Positions 8,553 to 17,064 of a DNA stretch of 64,000 bases are shown here, piece after piece (position 1 is the first letter of the stretch; every line of letters starts with the position of its first letter). The DNA comes from an uncultured Amphritea sp. Lineage in GTDB: Bacteria > Pseudomonadota > Gammaproteobacteria > Pseudomonadales > Balneatricaceae. The DNA is taken from assembly GCF_937127095.1 (NCBI RefSeq), contig NZ_CAKZLP010000017.1:1-64000 (forward strand). Reading direction: 5' to 3'. A program made the position numbers and the translations under genes. The notes beneath the pieces were generated by a model. That model was not told the DNA's origin. It worked only from the letters and a program-made list of their open reading frames with translations, and searched no databases.

Positions 8553-9497
8553 TCATCTCGCTGCGTGGGACGCTGATTGTGCTACGCGGACGCCTTGTGA
8601 TTTAGCAACCAGTTTCTGGGTTAGTCGCTCTGGATCCAGGCCGTTGCGGGGCAAGCCTGTATCCGCATGCATCTTGCCGTTAGCAGGTATTTCACTTTCA
8701 TGGGGATAAAACTCTTCGACAATAGCGGCCGCATCTTCCTCCTGTTCTTCAAAGTCACCATTGGCAAAGCCCAATCGGGCTGCCTGATCCAGCGCTTGTT
8801 GATTGAATCCAACTTCATGACGATCCAATGCCATCTGTTGCGCGTTGGCCAGCGCCTCTTCCAGGTCCATGCCTTCTCGCAACGTGATATCCACATAATA
8901 GATTGGTGTTCCGTGACTCTGTCGGGTTGATTTACCCCGTAAGCGAAGTTCCAGCGGCAGGCAGGCCAGTGTGTTATCTGATACTGCTTTGAAATACTCC
9001 AGGCGTGCTGCCAACGTGCGTATCGAGTTGAAACCGGTGGTGCGGAAGATAAAAGTACCCAGCGGGTCCTCATCGCCGACCACAACGTTCAGTCGTGCAT
9101 AAGGCTTACAGCGACCACCCTGAGCTAGTTCACAGCCATCAGGACCTGGGCAGGGCAGTGTCTGCATCCCTTCGCGGGTTCGGCGTCGGCATTGTTCACC
9201 GTCCCCGACACATAACGGCCTGGCCGTGTTGCGATCAAACAGGGAATACTCAGCCCTTAAGTTCAACTCGGGTTCATTAAACAGCAGCCGAATCGGGATC
9301 CGGCGTAATTTGTCTCCCTGGGTTTCACGCAGGGATTCATCCAACGGGTGTGGCAACCAGCCATCTCGTGTCTGAATCTGAGATGTCAGTGTGAACTGAT
9401 CATCTTTTTGCGGCAGACGTTTACCGTCCTTTTCGATCATCTTGCCAATGGCGATACGCCCCAGAATCGGTGGGGTGATAGCGAGACCTTTCAACAT
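8553..9497 (-). CDS. Cys-rich 'hydrolase or metal-binding' ICE protein
   Basis: A 314-residue protein of the group annotated on SXT/R391-like ICEs and related plasmids as hydrolase or metal-binding protein. Residues about 95-135 hold four spaced cysteines (C96, GEQC, LPCPGPDGC, GGRC) that could bind zinc. The N-terminal MLKGLAITPPILGRIAIGKM is typical of the family. The C-terminal third is acidic and probably flexible. It lies between the DUF932 and YqaJ genes on the same strand. The family is sometimes compared with recombination directionality or ssDNA-annealing partners, but no activity is established. Confidence 0.7.
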   Translation of the reverse strand: MLKGLAITPPILGRIAIGKMIEKDGKRLPQKDDQFTLTSQIQTRDGWLPHPLDESLRETQGDKLRRIPIRLLFNEPELNLRAEYSLFDRNTARPLCVGDGEQCRRRTREGMQTLPCPGPDGCELAQGGRCKPYARLNVVVGDEDPLGTFIFRTTGFNSIRTLAARLEYFKAVSDNTLACLPLELRLRGKSTRQSHGTPIYYVDITLREGMDLEEALANAQQMALDRHEVGFNQQALDQAARLGFANGDFEEQEEDAAAIVEEFYPHESEIPANGKMHADTGLPRNGLDPERLTQKLVAKSQGVRVAQSASHAAR

Positions 9498-9600
9498 GGT
9501 TTACCTCCAAACGAAATAGAAAAAGCCCCACGATTACCGAATGATTAAGGTGGGGCTCAAAAGGGATAATGAATACGTGGTGCTGTCACTGCGGTATGAT

Positions 9601-10653
9601 TCAGCGGCTATGAACCACAAAACGACGACTACCCGGTTTTACCGTTAGATACTGTTTCATCAGGTCAGGCTGCTCCTGTTTCAGGCGTGTGAGATCAACC
9701 GTCCGGGTATCGGTGCTTTTCTTCCAGGTAATACGGCCTGCCAGGAAGCGTGCTTCACTGGCGCAGCCCATCGCCTGTTGCAACTGGTGCTTTAGTTGAG
9801 CTTCCTGCTGTTTGGTGTCCTCCAGTACGGAACGCACCGTCTGCAGCTGCTCAAAGGCATTGGTTAGATCTGTGTGTTCAGTCAGATCCAGCACTTCATG
9901 GTCATCATCGGGGTATAGACTGCGTAGCGCTCGTTCAGCCGATTCGCTGGCATCCGCCGGCGGTGCTATGTCCTCTTCTACGTGTCGCCAGAATTCCTGT
10001 TCAAGGGTTGTCAGACGTTCGATCAGTATTTCATCCCGCTGCAGCCGGAATATCCGCAGTTCATTCCCGCCTACCAGCACGGCGACATCCGCCGCGTCCT
10101 GTCCGGTCACCGCCAGTTGGTGCATCACCTGCAGCTGTACATACTCCGGTACACCATCACGCCACAGTTTTGCACCATTGATCCCGGCGGTTTTGCACTC
10201 CAGTATCTGAACTTCACTGGAACCGGCTACCTCTCGATCCAAGTTGGCCAGCATCCAGGGATAATCCTTGTGCTGTAATACGGCATTAACTCGACGTACC
10301 TTGTGACCGGTACGTTTTGCATAGTGCTCCGCGACAATGGGCTCCAGAACGGTGCCCCAGAACAGAGGTCCGTTATCTTCGTCTGACTGCTGAGTGTCTG
10401 GTTCCTGAGCGTCACTCATCCGTCCGGTTTTCTCCATCCAAAGTTCCAGTTGTGACTTATAAGGGTTCAGGCCGACGGCTGCGGCGGCATCAGAGCTCCC
10501 AATGCCGGTTTGACGAATGGCCAGCCAGGTATCGCGATCCATCTGTCGGGTATTCACCAGACGGTGTGCACGTCCATGGCGGCGTTTGGTTGTACTCGTC
10601 AGGGCCTGAATATGTTCAGCCTGAGAGGTTTCGTGTGTGCGAAGTGTTGTCAT
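9601..10653 (-). CDS. YqaJ/lambda-exonuclease-type recombination nuclease
   Basis: A 350-residue nuclease of the YqaJ viral recombinase family, which contains lambda Exo and SXT Exo. The N-terminal signature GIGSSDAAAAVGLNPY is at residues 50-65. The PD-(D/E)XK catalytic set can be seen as E104 (TVLEPIVAEHY), D139 (ANLDREV) and E152-K154 (LECKTA). It would resect dsDNA ends 5' to 3' for single-strand annealing recombination. A matching Bet/RecT annealing protein is not in this block, which suggests a reduced module or use of a host or unlinked partner. A likely coiled coil follows at about residues 265-295. Confidence 0.85.
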   Translation of the reverse strand: MTTLRTHETSQAEHIQALTSTTKRRHGRAHRLVNTRQMDRDTWLAIRQTGIGSSDAAAAVGLNPYKSQLELWMEKTGRMSDAQEPDTQQSDEDNGPLFWGTVLEPIVAEHYAKRTGHKVRRVNAVLQHKDYPWMLANLDREVAGSSEVQILECKTAGINGAKLWRDGVPEYVQLQVMHQLAVTGQDAADVAVLVGGNELRIFRLQRDEILIERLTTLEQEFWRHVEEDIAPPADASESAERALRSLYPDDDHEVLDLTEHTDLTNAFEQLQTVRSVLEDTKQQEAQLKHQLQQAMGCASEARFLAGRITWKKSTDTRTVDLTRLKQEQPDLMKQYLTVKPGSRRFVVHSR

Positions 10654-10674
10654 AACGACCTCCTATTCCTGGAC

Positions 10675-10703
10675 GGCATAAAGCCGGCATATAGCCGGAT
10701 GCC
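10675..10703. promoter_or_regulatory. Leader hairpin upstream of the YqaJ gene
   Basis: Nested inverted repeats GGCAT (10675-10679) with ATGCC (10699-10703), and CCGGC (10684-10688) with GCCGG (10694-10698), around an ATATA loop. They sit 22 bases before the minus-strand YqaJ start and could be an operator or a transcript hairpin. Confidence 0.35.
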
Positions 10704-10759
10704 TGAAGGAATGAGTTATACGTAAATGTGAAAGGGGGAGGGGCTAACCGGGACAGGCG

Positions 10760-11089
10760 TCAGCTATCAATACGGAAGGTGTGATCGCAGTTGCAACACG
10801 CGTAGTTGTCCAACACTTTTTCATCGACAACTTCACCTATTTTCGCGCCCGCGACTGATCCGGTTGCTCCACCAATAAGACCACCCAGCAGTGCACCCGT
10901 AATACCGCCCAGAAACATCCCGATAGGACCTCCGGCAGCGCCCGCGATAAAACCAACTTCTGCGCCACTGGCCGCTCCCGCTACACCGCTGGCTGTCCCT
11001 GCAACACCTCCGGTGATGGAGCCAACTTTACGACCGACGTTTCGAGTAATGATCTCTTCTGAGCCGCAGCTAGGGCATGAATATGACAT
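10760..11089 (-). CDS. Glycine-zipper protein flanked by split zinc-ribbon knuckles
   Basis: A 109-residue protein. Residues about 15-90 form a long glycine zipper of small residues (GxxxG repeats such as GGVAGTASGVAGAASG and GGITGALLGGLIGG), which typically packs in or through membranes. A CPSCG knuckle at the N-terminus (residues 5-9) and a CCNCDHTF knuckle at the C-terminus would together make a zinc ribbon if the termini meet. It is last-in, first-transcribed relative to the recombination block but separated from it by a hairpin. The function is unknown. Its position in the island suggests an accessory envelope or stress role. Confidence 0.65.
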   Translation of the reverse strand: MSYSCPSCGSEEIITRNVGRKVGSITGGVAGTASGVAGAASGAEVGFIAGAAGGPIGMFLGGITGALLGGLIGGATGSVAGAKIGEVVDEKVLDNYACCNCDHTFRIDS

Positions 11090-11398
11090 TGTTAATTCTC
11101 CTGAGAATGAGCATAAGAACCGGGTTAAGTCGCCCGGAAGGACAGCGATGTGCTGTTCTCAGGTAGGTGATATATATCTGAAAGTTTTTTATTTGATATG
11201 TAAATATTTACTAACTATGTACATATCATATGAAGCAATCTGTTGGTTATTAAAATAAATTTGATGGAAGTGAATAATCAATGCTTGGGTTTTAATGATG
11301 TTGAGAGTATTGGATCTTATGTTATTGAAAAGCAAAATTATAATTATAAGTATTATAGAAAGATAATACTTATATAGAGTATATGAGGTATATACAGT
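11090..11398. other. Very AT-rich intergenic region with a possible 37-codon ORF
   Basis: This stretch between the divergent glycine-zipper and YfjJ-like genes is strongly AT-rich, with short palindromes (TAAATATTTA, ATGTACAT). An ATG at 11264 opens a 37-codon frame ending at 11377 (starts MEVNNQCLGF). It has no clear ribosome-binding site and I would not call it a gene without support. The composition would suit a replication or nicking origin for the HUH-like protein that follows, but no iteron or nick motif is seen. Confidence 0.3.
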
Positions 11399-12613
11399 AT
11401 GTATGATTATGATGATGTAAAAAGTATAGTAACTGATAAGTGGGATTATGAAGTTAATGAAAACGGACTGGAGGTTACAGAGGATAGAGATATAGCACGG
11501 ATTATTATTAGGATTGATAAGTTGGTTGAAAAGTTCGATCTTAACGATGTTTCTTTCGAAGTCAGTTCGAATCAAGAATGTAGTGTAGGAGAAAAAATAT
11601 ATCAAAAATTAAATTTTGGTTATACTGGTGGGTTGTCATGTAAAAGTAAAATAGTTAATCAGTTCTTTAAGGAGTATCTATCGATTCGAGATTGCAGAAG
11701 AGGAGATTTTGATTCGGCAAGGGCTTTTTCTCCGAATATGACTGTGTATATTCAGTGGATGGATGACGTAGAAAAATCAATGGAAACTTTTGATAAGATG
11801 AATAGCTTAAGTCAGATTGATAGTCTAGGATCGTATAAGGTTAGCTATAATGATCTTGAAAATAGAATATACAAATGTTTTTCAGATCTTGGTGATAAAA
11901 TAAATGGCCCTGGTTTTAAAAGGATTAAATCAAGGATTAAAAAGACATGTGATAAAAATTATCGAAGCATGCTTTCGTATATTGATAGATTGTTTGAAAA
12001 TCGATCTAGATTATTAGTGGTGAGGTTGGATCTAAAGTATAAAAAAGATTACAACGATGCAAGGAGAAAAATAATATCTAATAGTGGCTTCTCCAGCCAA
12101 GAGATAGATGAGTTTGAAAACGTTAAATCGGATATGGAAAGGTTGTTAGCGAACAGAAGGCATAACAAGATCTTTGATGGGCTCTTAGGTTACATCTGGA
12201 AGCTTGAGTATGGAGTACTCACGCGATACCACTATCATGTTATGTTTTTCTTTAATAGCTCTACAAAGCGCGCTGATAAGCTTATAGGGAAGAGCATAGG
12301 GGAATATTGGTCGAATGAGATTACACAAGGACGGGGTACATACTTCAATGTGAATGCGAGCCATAACAATTACAAATTTAATGTTAGAGGTCAGATTCAT
12401 TACACCGATGAAGATGCGAGAGAGGGGTTGAGGCATCTCGCTGGCTATTTCTCTAAGGCAGACTACTTCATGCGTTTGAAGCTGCCGAAACGATTAAGAG
12501 GCCATCAAAAAGTAAATTATCGAACTATGGGAAAAGGGCAGATACAAGCGCCGGTTCCTAGTAAGGGAGGGCGTCCTCGCAAGTTATCTAAGCAGCCGTC
12601 ATCTTGTATGTAG
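11399..12613 (+). CDS. YagK/YfjJ (inovirus Gp2-like) protein with HUH-type motifs
   Basis: A 404-residue protein whose C-terminal half matches the YagK/YfjJ or inovirus Gp2 family. Three rolling-circle-replication-like elements are in order: a strand RLLVVRLDLKY (about 206-216), a His-Tyr-His pair at 278-280 within RYHYHVMFFF, and Y350-x-x-K353 within LAGYFSKADY. This is the layout of HUH endonucleases, which nick single-stranded DNA with a tyrosine. The N-terminal half is unfamiliar. The gene is markedly more AT-rich than its neighbours, a sign of separate origin. In E. coli CP4-57 the YfjJ and YfjI (DUF3987) genes are adjacent, as their relatives nearly are here. Confidence 0.7.
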   Translation: MYDYDDVKSIVTDKWDYEVNENGLEVTEDRDIARIIIRIDKLVEKFDLNDVSFEVSSNQECSVGEKIYQKLNFGYTGGLSCKSKIVNQFFKEYLSIRDCRRGDFDSARAFSPNMTVYIQWMDDVEKSMETFDKMNSLSQIDSLGSYKVSYNDLENRIYKCFSDLGDKINGPGFKRIKSRIKKTCDKNYRSMLSYIDRLFENRSRLLVVRLDLKYKKDYNDARRKIISNSGFSSQEIDEFENVKSDMERLLANRRHNKIFDGLLGYIWKLEYGVLTRYHYHVMFFFNSSTKRADKLIGKSIGEYWSNEITQGRGTYFNVNASHNNYKFNVRGQIHYTDEDAREGLRHLAGYFSKADYFMRLKLPKRLRGHQKVNYRTMGKGQIQAPVPSKGGRPRKLSKQPSSCM

Positions 12614-12780
12614 TTCTCCCCCAGGCTTATGAAACCTGAAGCGCATCGCTGGTCCTATATTGTTCTTCGGTTCGCTGCACTGTTATCCAGTCATCTCACT
12701 AGAAAGTAATAATGGCACTGAATGAGTGACATGTTATGTGTGGCTATGTCGGACACATACTTTATCTGGAGGACGGCAGT

Positions 12781-13191
12781 ATGGCAGACGAATACCCTTC
12801 AATTGCAGATCAGTGGATGCGCCGTTATGAGGAAGAGCATCTGAATGCAACTCGGTTACCTCTTCAGCAAGCTGATTGCCTGTCACCTCAGCAGGTGTTG
12901 GATAGTGCGGCAATGCAGTCGAAAAACCACAGTTCTGCGTGTCTGTGGATAGATTGTTATAATTCTGCAGTTGGACTTGATCCCATTGTTGTATTGGCCA
13001 TACAGGCCCGAAAGGCTTTAAGGCTCACCCAAATGAGCTTTTCTCGTCGTCTTGGCATCAGCGTTCGCACATTAAGAGACTGGGAGCAGGGAAGAAGACA
13101 ACCGAGTGGCGCTGCTCGCACATTACTGAAGTGGGTGGCGGAACAGCCAGAGTTGGTGAGTGATGAATTCAGAAGTCAGCGAAAAAAATAA
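12781..13191 (+). CDS. Small XRE-type helix-turn-helix protein
   Basis: A protein of 136 residues from the ATG at 12781, which has GGAGG 8 bases upstream; an in-frame ATG at 12736 would add 15 residues but has no ribosome site. The C-terminal 50 residues are a clear XRE/Cro-type helix-turn-helix (LTQMSFSRRLGISVRTLRDW followed by EQGRRQPSGAARTLL), the form common in HigA/MqsA-type antitoxins and island repressors. The N-terminal part looks like a short dimer or linker region. No toxin gene is adjacent, so a regulatory role in the island is more likely than a toxin-antitoxin pair. Confidence 0.75.
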   Translation: MADEYPSIADQWMRRYEEEHLNATRLPLQQADCLSPQQVLDSAAMQSKNHSSACLWIDCYNSAVGLDPIVVLAIQARKALRLTQMSFSRRLGISVRTLRDWEQGRRQPSGAARTLLKWVAEQPELVSDEFRSQRKK

Positions 13192-13518
13192 CTGATTCTG
13201 CATGATTTTATTAATCGGAAATGATGCTCTTTATTCACTGATCCCAAACATTATTATGCCTGTGGCTTAACCCGCTTTGAGGTGATCATTGCTATTTTCG
13301 CTATTCGTAGCAGAAATAGCAGGTTTTGAAGCTAAAATAAAATCAAAAAATATATTTTGCTATCATGATTTTTGGTCTTTAGTCAATAGTTCTGCTTGTG
13401 CCTTCCAGGGCTGCTAAGCAGGCCTATGTGACCAATACAGGCTTTCCAGCAAGATACTACTGGCGTGATGGAGGATTAGGAATCCTCCCGCCTTTATTAT
13501 TTTTATATGGAGAGTTTT
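13192..13518. other. Intergenic leader with a GGAGGATT hairpin before the DUF3987 gene
   Basis: No gene is seen. Inverted repeats GCTATTTTC...GAAATAGC occur around 13291-13321. A strong hairpin with exact arms GGAGGATT (13470-13477) and AATCCTCC (13481-13488), followed by an AT-rich run with T stretches, lies 30 bases before the DUF3987 start. It could act as an attenuator or terminator. Confidence 0.4.
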
Positions 13519-14943
13519 ATGAGAAATATATATAAACCAGCCTTAACACCGCCAGAGCAACTTAGCATGGCGTGTCTAAGTCAGACTCTGCTGTGGGAAG
13601 CATCTAACTCGTTAGCATATCAGCGCCAAGTGGCTCCAGAGATGGCAGTAGTGACGTTTCTTGGATGTATTGCGATATCGGCACAGGGTCGTTATGACGT
13701 TCAACTTCCGTATGGCGCAATTCGACCAGTGTCCCTCAATATATGTGTTGTGAGTGAGTCTGGCGAGGGGAAAACAGCCGCAGAAAGCATGGTAATGGCG
13801 CCGCTTAAAGCACTGCAAACGAGTGAAAATGATAAATATAAGCTGAATATGGAGGAATTTAAGAAAGACATAGACTCATGGCAGCTGGAGCATGACGTTT
13901 TACGCCAGAAGGTAAAAAGCACTCTTTCTAAAAATGGTGGTGTCGCAGCTAAAGAAAAGGAGGCTTTAAGGAAGCACTACGATGTTAAGCCAATACCTCC
14001 GCGGAAGTTTCGTCTTCTTTATCAGAATACAACACCAGAGGCTTTGTTTCAGGGGTTAAGCGAAGGTGTTTCAACAGCAGGGCTGGCAACAGATGAAGGT
14101 GATATTTTTTTCAGAACCTCAATGAGTCAAGCGAGGGGGCATCTTAATAATTTTTATTCAGGTGATGATACGATTATAACTCGAGCAACAAAACCGGATA
14201 TCTTGCTCAATAATGTTCGGGTATCAACATTTATAATGATTCAACCAGGTATTCTTTATCGCCATCAGCGGCCAGAGGATCGCGACTCGGGGTGGTGGGC
14301 TCGATTTATTTTCTGTGTTCCAGGTTCTATGCGTGGTAACCGTTTTTTCAGTACTGATACTGTGGTCCGTGATGATAGTTGGGTCGCTGCAGAAAAACGG
14401 TTGAAGAAAATTGCAGACGAAAATAAGGCTTTGATAGAAACACCTGACTTGCCAAGAGAGGTCTTAAAGCTTTCAACTGAAGCGATTGCCCTTTGGTTTC
14501 GATTAGCAAACGAAATTGAAAGGCAGATGCAGCCTGGAGGACGTTTTGCCGAATGCCCTGATCATGCATCAAAGCTGGCCGATAATGTTGCCCGTGTTGC
14601 TGCATTAATTCATATATTTGAAGAGTATGATGGGGATATATCAGAATCTTCACTTAGAATGGCGATTGAAATGTGTAGTGCTTTCTCAATTAATTTTCAG
14701 CAAGTGATGGTGCAACCACCACAAGATATTGTAGATTCTCACCAGCTATCGGCATGGTTTAATGAACAGCGTCAATTCAATAACCGAGTATTACCATATA
14801 ACTATGTTCGGCAATACGCTCCCTCACCTTTACGAAATAAACACCGCCTTAGAGCTGCAATTGATATTTTATTAGCTCGTAATGAGATTTGTTTATTTCA
14901 TAATGGTAAAACTAGAATGATAAATCTAATGCCAGGCTTGTGA
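13519..14943 (+). CDS. DUF3987 (YfjI-like) P-loop protein
   Basis: A member of the DUF3987/YfjI family, found in CP4-57-like and P4-like islands, often near primases. Start 13519 is chosen because GGAGAG lies 4-5 bases upstream; the next in-frame ATG upstream is at 13507. A Walker A sequence SGEGKT is at residues 81-86, and an acidic segment ATDEGDIFF near residue 193 may act as Walker B. The family is thought to be a helicase- or replication-related ATPase of mobile elements, but no activity is proven. It converges with the 15013-16110 gene through a shared terminator. Confidence 0.8.
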   Translation: MRNIYKPALTPPEQLSMACLSQTLLWEASNSLAYQRQVAPEMAVVTFLGCIAISAQGRYDVQLPYGAIRPVSLNICVVSESGEGKTAAESMVMAPLKALQTSENDKYKLNMEEFKKDIDSWQLEHDVLRQKVKSTLSKNGGVAAKEKEALRKHYDVKPIPPRKFRLLYQNTTPEALFQGLSEGVSTAGLATDEGDIFFRTSMSQARGHLNNFYSGDDTIITRATKPDILLNNVRVSTFIMIQPGILYRHQRPEDRDSGWWARFIFCVPGSMRGNRFFSTDTVVRDDSWVAAEKRLKKIADENKALIETPDLPREVLKLSTEAIALWFRLANEIERQMQPGGRFAECPDHASKLADNVARVAALIHIFEEYDGDISESSLRMAIEMCSAFSINFQQVMVQPPQDIVDSHQLSAWFNEQRQFNNRVLPYNYVRQYAPSPLRNKHRLRAAIDILLARNEICLFHNGKTRMINLMPGL

Positions 14944-14984
14944 CTGATTTAATCTGACATTAAAATTTATTAGGTTGTTATAAT

Positions 14985-15016
14985 ATAACAGGCTGCTTAT
15001 TCTAGCGGCCTGTTAT
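14985..15016. terminator. Bidirectional terminator between convergent island genes
   Basis: Stem arms ATAACAGGCTGC (14985-14996) and GCGGCCTGTTAT (15005-15016) pair with one mismatch around an 8-base loop, in AT-rich flanks. The right arm overlaps the stop codon of the minus-strand gene. Confidence 0.6.
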
Positions 15017-16110
15017 TTCGCTTTGATTTCTAATAGTGATTCCCAGCTATCGGTCTCGTTTATTCGATAGTATATGTGTTTAATTTCCTCCTCGGTAGTT
15101 GCTTTTCTTAAAGAAATAATGTCTGTGACTGAAGGTTCTCCGAATTTCTCCTTGATTAAGAATTTTAAAAAATCTAACAGGCCATCTATATATCTATTTT
15201 GATCTTCTATCTCAGCTTTTATTTCTTCACTTTTGGTTTGGATTTTATCTTCTATCGAGTCTCGAGCTGGTGAGGGTGAGAAGTTAGATAAGTTTCGAGA
15301 TAAAAGTTTTTGATCGGAAATGTTGGCCCATGAGTTACCTCTTCCCTTTCTGAGTTTTGTGACAATTATATTTCGAATGTCGTTTTTAATTTTATCATAA
15401 TGATTGAACTCTAGAATTGAAGCAACTTTGTTTACTTCATAAATTCTATTGCTAATTTCAGAGCAAACATGATTGCTTGAATCATAGTCTTTTTGGCACA
15501 TTGAGTGTAAATTTGGTTCGTTATATAGAATATTTTTAACCATTGTCTCTAATAGATGCTGCTCATCGCTTTTCGATGCAAGTTTATTTTTAGCATATCC
15601 CCCCTTTTGGCCGCGTGCTGTATATAGCTTTTTCTCCAGTTTTTTTAGGATTTCTAGTGAGGCTAAGTTCCTTTGTGCAATAGTCAGACATTTGATGGCC
15701 CTATCGAGGGGAATTTTTATGCTGATAATGTCGACTTGAGGTACACCTGTTGGCGGTCGATTTTTTTGTTGTGAGTAAGTGAGCATGACCCATGTTGCAT
15801 TTAAAAGGGACTGATTAGTATGATAAGTAATCTGATTTTTGATAGCCACTTTAGACTGAGTAAGTTCAGTGGTTTTGTCTTTTTCTACAGGTAACTGCAT
15901 TTCTTTAGCTTTTTGTAGAGCTTTCTCTAAATAGTCATTTTTTAGCTCTTGGTTCGATATGTCGAGTGTCTTGAATACTTCACTAATCAAACTTTGTGCT
16001 TGGATATCCAGGTCTGAGAGAACCATATCAAGTACTTCAGAATATGGGGTAGATGCTACACCTTGTCGACTATTACTGGTCCTAAATTTATTGGTATTGT
16101 TCTGACTCAT
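15013..16110 (-). CDS. Hypothetical island protein, helical and charged
   Basis: About 365 residues from the ATG at 16110 (MSQNNTNKF), preferred over the ATG at 16143 because AAGGA lies 6-7 bases upstream. The sequence is strongly helical and lysine/glutamate-rich, with a stretch ARGQKGGYAKNKLASK (about 167-182) that looks nucleic-acid binding. I find no catalytic motif and do not recognise the family. Its place between DUF3987 and AlpA, in the position where P4-like islands carry variable cargo, makes a defence or replication accessory role possible but unproven. Confidence 0.5.
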   Translation of the reverse strand: MSQNNTNKFRTSNSRQGVASTPYSEVLDMVLSDLDIQAQSLISEVFKTLDISNQELKNDYLEKALQKAKEMQLPVEKDKTTELTQSKVAIKNQITYHTNQSLLNATWVMLTYSQQKNRPPTGVPQVDIISIKIPLDRAIKCLTIAQRNLASLEILKKLEKKLYTARGQKGGYAKNKLASKSDEQHLLETMVKNILYNEPNLHSMCQKDYDSSNHVCSEISNRIYEVNKVASILEFNHYDKIKNDIRNIIVTKLRKGRGNSWANISDQKLLSRNLSNFSPSPARDSIEDKIQTKSEEIKAEIEDQNRYIDGLLDFLKFLIKEKFGEPSVTDIISLRKATTEEEIKHIYYRINETDSWESLLEIKAK

Positions 16111-16345
16111 AAAGCATCCTTGATTATGAAAGGGAGAAGCCATATTGGCTTCATTTTGTAATGGGGGAACTTCTATTTAATTTATTATGCATACTCTTCA
16201 TTAACTCCAATGTCAATTGGTCTGCTTAAGTTTGGCGTCTTGTGTAAGCAGAGGAGGCGAAAGGAAAGCCTATGTTTGGCATTATTTTTACATGGATAAA
16301 CATAGCTACTTTAGCTCTATGTGCCTACAGATAAATGGTGGTGAT

Positions 16346-16573
16346 ATGGGTAATGCATTGAAAATGATCAAGTTGAGAGAGGTAATTAACCGTACAGGGC
16401 TTTCTCGATCTAGTGTCTATCGGAAAATGGATGAGAAGACGTTTCCTATGTCTGTACAATTGGGGTATAAGGCGGTCGGCTGGGTTGAAGGTGAGGTCTC
16501 TCAATGGATAGAAGACAGGATCGCAGAAAGAGACTTACAGGTTGTAGAGTCATTGGAAAGTACTACTCGATAG
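16346..16573 (+). CDS. Second AlpA-family regulator
   Basis: A 75-residue AlpA-type winged-helix protein starting at 16346 (MGNALKMIKLREV). The open frame extends upstream to 16217, but that extension is Cys-rich and unlike the family. The family signature IKLREVINRTGLSRSSVYRK, then FPMSVQLGYKAVGWVEGEV and QWIEDRI, is intact. It is only about a third identical by eye to the AlpA at 6176-6394, so it belongs to a different island lineage. No integrase is next to it, suggesting that the right part of the element has been eroded. Confidence 0.85.
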   Translation: MGNALKMIKLREVINRTGLSRSSVYRKMDEKTFPMSVQLGYKAVGWVEGEVSQWIEDRIAERDLQVVESLESTTR

Positions 16574-16602
16574 AAAGTGCCTGTCAGGGAGAGTTGCTCT
16601 CC

Positions 16603-16938
16603 ATGAATTTAGATCAAGCTTTAGGTTCCATCATTGGCTTGGCTATTGGAGATGCACTGGGTGCGCCAGTCGAGTTTTGTCAGCGCGGACGATTTACAGC
16701 GCTCACCGGGCTTCGAGAAGGCGCTAAGTTTAAAATGCGATTAGGGGAATGGAGCGACGATACTGCAATGGCGTTATGTCTGGCTGAAAGCCTGATCGAA
16801 TGCGGTCGGTTGATCCAGTCGGCGAAGCTGAACGGCCATCAAACCTATGGGTATCGGAAGGATATCCTGGAACGACTGCCGACCCAGAAAACTAACAAGA
16901 TCGACGTGCTAGCATATGCTGAAATGCTTGATATGTAG
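16603..16938 (+). pseudogene. ADP-ribosylglycohydrolase truncated by fusion to an IS66 transposase tail
   Basis: A 111-codon frame in two unrelated parts. Codons 1-66 are the N-terminus of an ADP-ribosylglycohydrolase (DraG-like), with IIGLAIGDALGAPVEF and the metal-site motif GEWSDDTAMAL. From about 16803 the sequence switches to RLIQSAKLNGHQTYGYRKDI and ERLPTQKTNKID, the hallmark C-terminus of IS66-family transposases. The glycohydrolase lacks most of its fold and should be inactive. The transposase tail lost its usual LLP ending. GGGAGAG lies 9 bases before the ATG. It marks an IS66 insertion followed by deletion at the island edge. Confidence 0.7.
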
Positions 16939-17064
16939 TAGAGAGGTGTTTAGAAGTGGTAGCCAATCAAAAGCTAGATATGGTTGCTGCTGGTATTTTT
17001 CGGAATTAATGCAATTGAAGAGACTCGATTCGGTCGTTCAATGAGCATCAACCTAGCAGAAAAC

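Noticed and set aside
8621..9085. A 154-codon minus-strand frame inside the Cys-rich ICE gene
   Set aside because: It is an overlapping frame of the same gene with Trp/Arg-rich, non-protein-like composition.
10806..11258. A 150-codon plus-strand frame rich in Pro and Ala
   Set aside because: It is antisense to the glycine-zipper gene; the Pro/Ala pattern is the mirror of GGx codons and there is no ribosome site.
11189..11605. A 138-codon minus-strand frame, Ile/Tyr-rich
   Set aside because: It arises from AT-rich DNA antisense to the start of the YfjJ-like gene and its leader; no family features.
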